Source of the DNA: Lysobacteraceae bacterium
GTDB lineage: Bacteria > Pseudomonadota > Gammaproteobacteria > Xanthomonadales > Xanthomonadaceae
DNA: 45,020 nucleotides
NCBI GenBank assembly: GCA_030681035.1
Contig: JAUXUI010000054.1
Coordinates: 1-45,020 of the forward strand
Direction of reading: 5' to 3'
Numbering within the stretch: the stretch's first letter is position 1; every line of letters begins with the position of its first letter. Shown here one piece after another: positions 34,678 through 43,700 of the stretch. The notes under the pieces are model-generated. The model was given only the letters and a program-made list of their open reading frames with translations, did no database searches and was not told the origin of the DNA. A program made the translations under genes and the position numbers.

Positions 34678-34922
34678 AGAATCGCCCCGGCGTGCGGTTC
34701 ACGGCTGGCTTGGATCAGTTGCTCAAGATCCACGTCGGTTGCGAACTGGCGATTGAGCTCTTGATAAAACTCAGCAGCCGGTGCGCGGCCGGTCTGATGC
34801 GCCGAATATTCTTCAAGCGCGCGTTCGACTACTTCGGCGACCGTTCGGCGCTCTCGCTTGGCAAGGCTGTGAGCAAGTTCGCGCGCGCGCGCGCTACGGA
34901 CGGACAATTGCGGCTCGGGCAT
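34674..34922 (-). CDS. vapB: VapB/FitA-type antitoxin
   Basis: This 82-residue protein starts MPEPQLSVRSARARELAHSL at the ATG at 34922, preceded by CGAGG. The N-terminal ribbon-helix-helix (QLSVRSARARELAHSLAKRE, then RTVAEVVERALEEY) binds DNA. The C-terminal tail (FATDVDLEQLIQAS) should wrap the PIN toxin. The frame upstream to 34955 is possible but lies between promoter and ribosome binding site. A 22-bp perfect palindrome over the promoter is its probable operator. Confidence 0.87.
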   Translation of the reverse strand: MPEPQLSVRSARARELAHSLAKRERRTVAEVVERALEEYSAHQTGRAPAAEFYQELNRQFATDVDLEQLIQASREPHAGAIL

Positions 34923-34954
34923 GGGAATTGGCCTCGGGTGCTGGAACGCGTGCA

Positions 34955-34985
34955 ATCATAGGAACTTGCCATCCAGATGGCAAGT
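34955..34985 (-). promoter_or_regulatory. vapBC promoter with overlapping palindromic operator
   Basis: On the minus strand TTGCCA (34983-34978) and TATGAT (34960-34955) are spaced by 17 bases, each matching consensus at five of six positions. A 22-bp palindrome with arms ACTTGCCATC (34964-34973) and GATGGCAAGT (34976-34985) around CA covers the -35 box and spacer. Binding of the antitoxin-toxin complex there would block RNA polymerase, as known for FitAB and VapBC. Confidence 0.75.
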
Positions 34986-35090
34986 GATGGCAAAGCAGAC
35001 CCGATGCGGCGAATCCGCAGTTGCAGCTTGTCGCGGCGCCCGGTGATGCCTGGGTTATGCTTCGATCCTCCATCTCACCAAGGCCACGCC

Positions 35091-36248
35091 ATGACTTTCG
35101 GAAACGATCTGACGGTGAAGCGGGCGGGCTGCGGGCCCCAGTGTGCGCTGTTCGCGCTGTTGCTCACGGCTTGGGCAGGCCAGATCATTGCGGCGCCCAC
35201 GGCGCCGACCCCGGAAGCATTGGCGCTGATCGAGACCCTGGGTTTGCCGGCTAGCCCGATCGCCGTGCGCGATGTGCCGGGCTGGAAGGCGCCCACGCAG
35301 ATTGCGGTGGCTTACGCGGACGCCGCACGCTTGACGCAGTTGCAGGCAGCGGTGCCCGAGGTGCGTTTGCGCGCGCTTGATCGGGGCGCGCCGTTGGCAG
35401 CACAACTTGCCGACGTGCAGGCGGTAGTCGGTGTGTGCAGCGCCGAGGTGCTGGCGGCAGCGAAACAATTGCACTGGATCCAGTTGCTTTCGGTTGGCGC
35501 AGAACGGTGTGTGGCGGTGCCTGGCATCGGCGAGCGCGGCATCGTGTTGAGCAACATGCAACGCACCAGCGCGGTGCCAATAGCCGAACATGCGATCGCA
35601 ATGATGATGGCGCTGGGCCGTGGCTTGCCGTACTACGGCCGCACCCAGCAGGCGCGCGAATGGCGCGGTGATGCAGACGATGAACCGGCGATGCGCGAAG
35701 CATCCGGCCGCACTATGCTGGTGGTGGGTCTGGGTGGCATCGGCACCGAAGTGGCGCGCCGTGCGCACGGGCTGGGCATGCGCGTGATCGCCACCCGCAA
35801 TTCCAGCCGTGAGGGCCCCGACTTCGTTGCAAGAGTGGGCTTGTCCGACGAATTGCTCACCCTGGCAGCGCAGGCGGATGTGGTGGTCAATGCGACGCCG
35901 CTGACACCGGAAACCACGGGGCTGTTTGATCGTGCGTTCTTCGCCGCGATCAAGCCCGGCGCCTACTTCATCAATGTCGGGCGCGGTCGCAGCGTGGTCA
36001 CCGACGACCTGGTCGCGGCGTTGCGCTCGGGCCGGGTGGCGGGTGCTGGGCTTGATGTCACCGAACCCGAGCCGCTACCCAAGTCGCACGCGCTGTGGTT
36101 ACAACCCAACGTGATCATCACCCCGCACGTAGCGGCCAGTTCGGATGCACAAGGTGAACGCTACTGGATTGTGGTTGTCGAAAACCTGCGCCGCTATGTC
36201 GCCGGTGAGCCACTGCTGAACGTGGTCGACATCCAGCGCGGCTATTGA
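35091..36248 (+). CDS. D-isomer-specific 2-hydroxyacid dehydrogenase with signal peptide
   Basis: The 385-residue protein has a basic start, a hydrophobic core (ALFALLLTAWAGQIIAA) and a probable cleavage after AA at about residue 35, so it appears to be exported. The mature part is a complete 2-hydroxyacid dehydrogenase: the NAD(P) loop VVGLGGIGTEVARRAHGLGM (GxGxxG), INVGRGRSVVTDDLVAALRS with the catalytic Arg, GLDVTEPEPLP with Glu and ITPHVAASSD with the catalytic His. No acidic residue follows the GxGxxG strand clearly (VIATRNSSRE), which hints at NADP(H). Export of such an enzyme is odd because the periplasm lacks free nicotinamide cofactors. The next gene follows directly. Confidence 0.88.
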   Translation: MTFGNDLTVKRAGCGPQCALFALLLTAWAGQIIAAPTAPTPEALALIETLGLPASPIAVRDVPGWKAPTQIAVAYADAARLTQLQAAVPEVRLRALDRGAPLAAQLADVQAVVGVCSAEVLAAAKQLHWIQLLSVGAERCVAVPGIGERGIVLSNMQRTSAVPIAEHAIAMMMALGRGLPYYGRTQQAREWRGDADDEPAMREASGRTMLVVGLGGIGTEVARRAHGLGMRVIATRNSSREGPDFVARVGLSDELLTLAAQADVVVNATPLTPETTGLFDRAFFAAIKPGAYFINVGRGRSVVTDDLVAALRSGRVAGAGLDVTEPEPLPKSHALWLQPNVIITPHVAASSDAQGERYWIVVVENLRRYVAGEPLLNVVDIQRGY

Positions 36249-36256
36249 GCGCACGG

Positions 36257-37558
36257 ATGAGTACCGCGCCGGCAGTGCCCGACCAACCCAGCGTGTTGCA
36301 GCAGTTGTTCGCGGTGCGCCGCGACGAGTGGCAGGTGCTGGGTCTGGCGCTGCTGTACTTTCTGCTGTTGATGGCCGGGTACTTCATCCTGCGCCCGATA
36401 CGCGATCAGATGGGTGTCGCTGGCGGCATACGCAATCTGCCCTGGCTGTTTACCGCCACGCTGTTGGCGACACTGGTAGTCAGCCCGCTGTTTTCGCTGA
36501 TGGTGTCGCGCATGCCGCGGCGGCGATTCGTGGCATGGAGCTACCGGCTGTTGATGCTGTGCCTGCTGCTGTTTTATGCCGCACTTTCGGGCTTGCCCGA
36601 GAGCGCACAGGTATGGGTTGGACGGGCGTTCTTCGTCTGGGTCAGCGTGTTCAACCTGTTTGCGGTTTCGGTGTTCTGGGCGGTCATGGCGGACGTGTTC
36701 CATAGCGAACAGTCGCGCCGCCTGTACGGCGTGATCGCAGCAGGCGGTACCCTGGGTGCGCTGATCGGTGGTGTGGCAACCAGCAATCTGGTCAATGTGC
36801 TCGGTGCGCCGCCGCTGCTGCTGATTTCGCTGGTTTTGCTGGAGCTGGCGTTGTGGTGCATGTTCGCGATTACCCGGCGCATGGGCAGCGGCAATCCGGC
36901 TCAACAACAGCGCGATGAAGCCGTGGTCGGTGGCAGCGCGCTGGACGGTTTTCGTCTGGCACTGCGCTCGCCCTACCTGCTCGGCGTATGCGGCTACATG
37001 CTGCTGTACACCATCGGCTCCACGTTCCTGTATTTCCTGCAGGCGCAAGTCGTCGATGCCACCATCGACGGGCAAACCGCACAAACTGCCTATTTCGCCA
37101 ATGTCGATATCTGGGTGAATTCGCTGACACTGGTGTTTCAAGTGTTCATCACCGGCCGGTTGATGGCGAAGCTGGGTGTGGGCCTCACCCTGGCAGCATT
37201 GCCGTTGATCAGCATCATTGGCTTCATGGGGCTGGGCATGATGCCGGTGCTGGTTGCCGTGGTGGTGTTCACCGTGGCGCGGCGGGTGACCAATTTCGCG
37301 TTCTCGCGGCCCTCACGCGAGGCACTTTATGTGCCGCTGCCGCGTGAAGCCAAATACAAGGCCAAGAACCTGATCGACACCTTTGTCTACCGCGTTGGCG
37401 ATCAAGTGGGCGCCTGGGCCAATGGCCTGTTGCTGTGGCTGGGCTTTGGCATCACCGGCATCGCGTTCACAGCGGTGCCGCTGGCTGCGGCGTGGCTGGT
37501 GCTGGCGCTGTGGCTGGGCCGGCGCTACCGATGTCGGCTCCGCCGCTATGCGGCTTGA
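36257..37558 (+). CDS. 12-TM carrier, nucleotide-translocase/MFS-like
   Basis: This 433-residue integral membrane protein has twelve hydrophobic segments. The first region (RRDEWQVLGLALLYFLLLMA, then GYFILRPIRDQMGVAGG) carries the R-P-x-R-D motif seen in the bacterial ATP/ADP-translocase-like branch of the major facilitator superfamily. Further on are VFWAVMADVFHSEQSRRLYG and AAGGTLGALIGG. The late loop SRPSREALYVPLPREAKYKA, then KNLIDTFVYRVGDQVGA is typical of this branch in free-living proteobacteria, whose substrate is not established. An ATG at 36257 is used; a TTG at 36245 overlapping the previous stop is an alternative. It is almost certainly cotranscribed with the dehydrogenase gene. 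Confidence 0.85.
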   Translation: MSTAPAVPDQPSVLQQLFAVRRDEWQVLGLALLYFLLLMAGYFILRPIRDQMGVAGGIRNLPWLFTATLLATLVVSPLFSLMVSRMPRRRFVAWSYRLLMLCLLLFYAALSGLPESAQVWVGRAFFVWVSVFNLFAVSVFWAVMADVFHSEQSRRLYGVIAAGGTLGALIGGVATSNLVNVLGAPPLLLISLVLLELALWCMFAITRRMGSGNPAQQQRDEAVVGGSALDGFRLALRSPYLLGVCGYMLLYTIGSTFLYFLQAQVVDATIDGQTAQTAYFANVDIWVNSLTLVFQVFITGRLMAKLGVGLTLAALPLISIIGFMGLGMMPVLVAVVVFTVARRVTNFAFSRPSREALYVPLPREAKYKAKNLIDTFVYRVGDQVGAWANGLLLWLGFGITGIAFTAVPLAAAWLVLALWLGRRYRCRLRRYAA

Positions 37559-37608
37559 GCCGACCTACGACTCCGGACTCGGGACGACAAGCCTGCGACG
37601 CTCATGTA

Positions 37609-37642
37609 GGTCGGATCAAGCGCCGCAGGCGCGGATCCGACC
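37609..37642. repeat. REP-like palindrome downstream of the carrier gene
   Basis: GGTCGGATC (37609-37617) pairs with GATCCGACC (37634-37642), and inside GCGCC (37620-37624) pairs with GGCGC (37628-37632). A half-unit, CCGACCTACG, lies at 37560-37569. The hairpin may end the upstream transcript. It is a third, distinct REP type in the window. Confidence 0.75.
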
Positions 37643-37759
37643 GGCACTGGCGCGCAGTGCAATCGTCCGGCGTTACCGACCTCTATCGAAGCAACACCGC
37701 CAAGTCGTTGTTTCTTGGTGATCGCCCGGCGCCTGGCTGTGACCGCCATCAAGTAGTGC

Positions 37760-37783
37760 TTGACACGGGGGGGGGGGTATAGA
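37760..37783 (+). promoter_or_regulatory. G11 tract between TTGACA and TATAGA: candidate phase-variable promoter
   Basis: A perfect TTGACA (37760-37765) is followed by one C, eleven G residues (37767-37777) and TATAGA (37778-37783). The spacer is now 12 bases, too short for a sigma-70 promoter; slippage adding four to six G would bring it to 16-18. If instead translation starts at the TTG at 37760, the same tract lies in codons 3-6 and its length sets the reading frame. Either way the tract can switch the giant downstream gene. Confidence 0.5.
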
Positions 37784-40700
37784 ACCCTCGGTGACACAAA
37801 GCACATCGGCGTTCAGGGGGATTGCATAGCGAAGAATGGAAGTGGGCGCTCGCATCGCCGGGCGTTGGGGCTGTTGCTCGCATCGTTACTGTTCATGGCG
37901 TTGCCGGCGATTGCCGGCAACCCTCCGCCCGCTGATCTGCACTTGCTCTGGGTTGCCGATGCGACCGGCGCGTTTGCCGTGGACCCAGTCGATGGCGAAG
38001 TGCTGCGCGATATCGCCGCAGCAAAGCATTCCCAGGCTATCGCCATCGATCGAATCGGCAACGTCATCTGGCTGCTGTCGAAACCCGATGCGCTGACCGC
38101 CTTCAATCTTGCCGGCGAGCCCTTGCTGAGCACCGACCTGCCTGCTTCGGCCGGCGGCGATGCCGACATGGTTGTCGATGCCACCGCTGGCGTGCTCTGG
38201 TTGCGTGCCAAGCACTCGCTCTATCGCTTCGACAGCGCCGGCGTAATGCAGCAAGAGATCGCGTTCCACCCGAGTGCGCAACTGCGCGCACTGGCTCTCG
38301 ACGAGGCGCGCTCGCGCCTGTGGTTGGCCACGCGCGATAGCTTGCTCGCCTTCGCGCCGGACGGCACGCAGACGCTGGATATCGCCGTATCCGGTATCGC
38401 GCCAACCGGGATTGATGCGGTTGCATTCGATCCGGTGTCCGAGTCGTTGTGGCTGGTGGCCGATCGCCGCGTGCAGCGTTACGACGCCGACGGCAATCGG
38501 GTATTCGACGGTACAGCGCCACGTAAACTCGAACGCGCCGATGCCGATGGCCAGGGCGGGCTGTGGGCGGCTTCCGCATCCGCCCTGTATCACCTCGACA
38601 GCGACGGCCAGGTCGATCTTGCGGTACAGCCGCCCGCCAAGACGCACGGGTTGCCGCGAGCGTTGCAAGCCGATCGCCGCGACGGTTCGGTGTGGGTGTT
38701 GCGAACTGATCGTCTGCACCATTACGCGCGCGACGGCAGCCTCTTGCACACGTTGGCGCCTGGTTCCGACGCCCGGTGGAAGCCGCCGCTGAGTGGTCTC
38801 GCAATGGCCGGCGATCCGCCGGTTCGCGTGGCCATTATCGCCCCGGCTGAGGGCAGTACGACCAGGCTCAACCCACCGCCAGTCGATTTCACTATCGACG
38901 GCCTGCGCGCGGTGCCTGCACGCCTGTATCTGGCGGTCAACGGCAGTGACACAGCGGTTACCTGCGATGCGCTTGGAGACGACGTCTGGCGCTGCACCCC
39001 GTTTAGCGTGCTGTCGCAAGGCGAAAACAGCGTGGTCGCTGCCGTTGGCAACGACGATGGCGCACGTTTCGAATCGCCGGCGGTACACTTTTCGATCGAC
39101 TCGATCCCACCGGTGATCGATATCGAGCATCCGCCGGAAGGCAAGATCACCAATATCGCGCAAACCGAGTTGCGCGGCAGCGTCAGCGAACCGGCTGCCT
39201 TGGCGTTGAATGGCACTCCCGTTGCGCTGGCAGCCGACCTTGCATTCAGTCAGTTGATCGCCTTGAACGAAGGCGCGAACACCTTGGCGCTGTCGGCGCA
39301 GGATGCGGCCGGCAATACCGGCACCGCGCAGCGCACGGTGCTGCGCGACTCCGTGCCGCCCGCCGCGCCAGATACCACGCGCATTGTCGTGGCATCGGCT
39401 GCTGGCGGTCAGATGCAGGTCAATGTTTCAGCCGGTGCGGTGGAAGCGGGCGGTTCGGTGATTATCACCAATCAGACCACCGGCGACAGCGTCATCGTCA
39501 TTGCCAATGCCGATGGCAGCTTCGCGGCAACGCTTGCCGGCAGCACCGCCGATACCTTTGTCATCCTCGCCCGCGACGCGGCCGGCAACGCCAGCCCGGC
39601 GGTGCCGGTTGCTGCTGCGCCACCGGTGGGTGAAACGATACCGCCGGATCCGCTCAGCGTTGCACCGGCGTTGCCCACCGTGGGTGCGCCGCCGCTCGCC
39701 GAGCGCATCGCATTCCTTTACACCGGCAGCAATCCGATCCAGCGCGATGTCGCGCCCGGCACAATCGAGGCGCGGCGCGTGGCGGTGCTGCGCGGCAGCG
39801 TGCGCGACCGTGCCGGTGCGCCGATTTCCGGCGTCACCGTCAGCGTGCTGCGCCATCCCGAGCTCGGCCACACCCTGACCCGTGCCGACGGCATGTTCGA
39901 TCTGGCCGTCAACGGTGGTGGCCTGATGACCCTCGTTTATCAAAAAGACGGTCTGCTGCCCGCACAGCGCAACGTGCAGACCCAGTGGAACGATTGGTTC
40001 GTTGCCGACGACGTGGTGATGATCCCGCTCGACCCGCAGGTCACCCGCATCGACCTGACCGATAGCAGCCAGCCGTTCCAGGTGGCGCAGGGCAGCGTGG
40101 TCGAGGACAGCGACGGCCGCCGCCAGGTGAGCCTGCTGTTCCCGGCCGGCACCACCGCCACCATCACCCGCGCCGACGGCAGCACCGCGCAACTCGGTAC
40201 CCTCGATGTACGCGCCACCGAGTACACCGTCGGCGGCAGCGGCCCGGATGCGATGCCAGCACCGTTGCCGCCGACCTCGGCCTACACCTACGCGGTCGAG
40301 CTGTCGGTCGATCAGGCGCGGGCGCAGGGCATCAAGGTTGATGGCAAGGATGTGGTGTTCAACCAGCCGGTGCCGTTCTACCTCGACAACTTCCTCGACT
40401 TCCCGGTCGGCGCTGCGGTGCCGGTGGGCTACTACAATGCCGACATCGCCGCCTGGGTGCCGTATCCCAACGGCCGCATCGTCAAAATCCTGAGCGAGGA
40501 GAACGGCCAAGCGGTACTCGATGTCGCCGGTAACGGCCAGCCGGCGAGCACGGATCAGTTGACCGCGCTCGGCATCAGCGGCGCAGAACTGGCGCAACTC
40601 GCGGCAACTTACGGCCCCGGTATCAGCCTGTGGCGCGTACCGCTCACGCACTTCTCTACGTGGGATCACAACTGGCCTTACGGCCCGCCACAGGATGCGG

Positions 40701-43700
40701 AGCCGCCGAAAGTCGATCCGCCGAAGAAGGACGATCCGCCGGATTCGGATGAAGAAAACGAATGCCCCGGTTGTGTGATCAGCCCGCAGGTTCGTTCGCT
40801 GGGCGAATCCATCCCGATTGCCGGCACGCCCTACAGCCTGCATTACCAGAGCGAGCGCGCGCCCGGCTTCGGTCGCAATACGGTCACCATTCCGCTGACC
40901 GGTGGCAGTGTTCCCGCCAGCTTGCAAACGGTCGAGCTGACGATCAGCATCGCCGGCCAGCGCGAGACGCAGCGTTTTGCCGCTGCGCCCAACCTGAGTC
41001 ACACCTTTGAATGGGATGGCCTGGACGGCATGGGGCGGCCGGTGACGGGCAGTGCGACCGCGTTCATCAAATTGACTTACATCTACCCGTGCGAATACCG
41101 ACCGGGCGACAACGGCTTTGCGCAGTTTGGCGACAGCGCGAACCCGATCGGCACGCGGGATCGCTGCCAGGGGTTCGAGATTCCGCGCACATCAGTCGTG
41201 ACGTTGCAGTCGCCGTCGAAGCAATCGGAGGCAGTGGCCAATTGGGGGCTGTCCGTCGAGAACGTGTTGGGCGATGACGGACGCATGCTGCGGCTTGGCA
41301 CTGGCGCGCGGCGTTCGCTTTTAGGGGGCATCATCGAAACCGTCGCAGGCTCAGGTACATCCGGCACTAATGAAGAAGGCGTGCCGGCTACGCAGGCGCG
41401 TCTGACCCAGACAACGGGAGTGGCGGTTGGTACCGATGGCAGTCTGTACATTGCAGATTTCGGCAACCAACGTATCCGTCGCGTGACACCGGGCGGCATC
41501 ATCAACACGGTTGCGGGCACAGGTGTGCAAGGTTTCTTTGGAGACGGCGGCTCGGCCATTCAGGCGCGTCTGAACGATCCAGTGGGAGCGGCGGTTGGTG
41601 CCGATGGCAGTTTGTATATCGCTGATCGAGACAACAACCGTATCCGTCGGGTGACACCCGGCGGCATCATCAACACAGTTGCGGGCACAGGTGTGCAAGG
41701 TTTCTCTGGAGACGGCGGCTCGGCCATGCAGGCGCGTCTGAACGCTCCAGGGGGAGTGGCGATTGGTGCCGATGGCAGTTTGTATATTGCCGATAAAGGC
41801 AATTACCGTGTCCGCCGTGTGACACCCGGCGGCATCATCGACACGGTTGCGGGCACAGGTGTGCAAGGTTTCTCTGGAGACGGCGGCCCAGCGGCACAGG
41901 CGCGCCTGGCCTACCCGAGCGGTGCCGCCCTCGGCGCCGACGGCAGTCTGTATATTGCTGACGTGGGAAATAACCGTATCCGTCGGGTGACGCCGGACGG
42001 CATCATCGACACGGTTGCGGGCACAGGTGTGCAAGGTTTCTCTGGAGACGGCGGCCCAGCGGCACAGGCGCGCTTGAACGCCCCGGTTAGAGTCGCACTC
42101 GATGCCGGTGGCAGCTTGTATATTGTCGATGCTAACAATTCCCGAGTTCGGCGCATTGCGCCCGATGGCCGCATCGATACCGTTGCGGGCAACGGCAGCC
42201 TGGGCTTCTCGGGTGATGGCGGGCCGGCGACGGAGGCGGGTCTAACCTTTCCGCGAGATGTTGCCACTGGGGCAGATGGTAGTGTGTACATTGTCGACTT
42301 GATCGGCACGCGTATCCGCCGCGTAACCACGGGCCGCCAACTCACCACCAACGGCAACCTCGCCATCCCTTCCGAAGACGGCGCCAGCCGCTTCGTGTTC
42401 GATCCAGCCGGCCGTCATCTGCGCACCGAGAACACACTGACCGGGCAGACCGCTTTGACCTTCGCCCGCGACAGCGAAGGGCGCTTGCTCAGCGTCACCG
42501 ACGCCGACTGCAATGTCACCACCATCGAGCGCGATGGCAACGGCCAACCGACCGCCATCATCGCCCCGCACGGCCAGCGCACCGTGCTTCGCGTGGACGG
42601 CAATGGGCATCTGGCCGGGGTCGCCGACCCCACCGGCGCGACGTGGGCGATGCAGTACACCGACAGCGGCCTGATGACCGGCATCACGCACCCCAACGGC
42701 GGCGTCAATGCCTTCACCTACGATGCCGATGGCCGATTGCTGCGCGACCTCGATCCCGAAGGCGGTGGTTGGCAGATCGAGCACAGCGAGAACGCCGACG
42801 GCAGCGACCGCACCGAAATGATCAGCGGCGAGGGCCGGGTGCGCGTGTTCTCCACCACCCGGCAAAGCAACGGCAGCCGCCTGTACACCGATCAGGCGCC
42901 GGACGGCAGCATCACCACGCGCAGCTACGACGATGCCGGCGCTACCACCATCACCCAGCCTGACGGCACTGTGCTGTTCACCAAGGAAGGCCCGGACCCG
43001 CGCTTCAAGATGGACGCGCCGGTGCTTGCCGAGCGCAAGGTCACGCTGCCCTCGGGGCTGGCCTTCGCGCAGACCACCACGCGCGCGGTAACACTGGCCG
43101 ATCCGGCGGATGCGCTGTCGCTGCAATCGCTCACCGATACGGTGACCACCAATGGCCGCGTCGAGATGGCGGCGTTTGATGCTACAGCAAGCATGTGGAC
43201 TTACACTTCCGCCGCGAGTCGAACCATAACGCGTACAGTTGATGGTGATAGCCGGCCACTAACTCAGGCTGTCACGGGACTAGAACCAGTTACAACAATG
43301 TACGACAGCCATGGAAGGCCAAATCTCGTGCTTCAGGGCGGCGACAGCGGCGCTCGGGCGGTGAACTTCAGTTATTACGATTCGTCAGCGGGGTCACAAG
43401 CTGGTTACTTGCGAGCGATCACCGACGCACGTGGGAAGCAGACAGCGTTTGTCTACGACTCCATTGGTAGAGTTACCAAGAAGTTACTGCCGGACGGTAA
43501 CGCAGTCGAGTACGTGTACGACATACAAGGGAATCTCACGATAGTGACCACCCCAGGTCGATCCGTCCATGTGTTCGACTACGGCCAGCGTAATCAGACC
43601 ACCGTCTACACCCCGCCCGATCTGAGCGGCGTTGATACGATCACCCGCTATCACTACAACCTCGATCGCCAAGTTACGAGCATAGAGCGCCCGGGTGGCG

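Noticed and set aside
37836-38096. ATG-started 86-codon frame at the beginning of the RHS gene
   Set aside because: It is out of frame with the signal peptide and RHS protein and has no recognisable content; the apparent signal peptide is in the 37760 frame.
39428-41002. Minus-strand frame of 524 codons inside the giant RHS gene
   Set aside because: Antisense shadow; low-complexity Arg/His/Gly/Gln-rich translation and no start context.
41324-42331. Regular repeats that could be mistaken for a CRISPR array
   Set aside because: The unit is 168 bp, in frame, and encodes NHL blades; there are no unique spacers and no cas genes.
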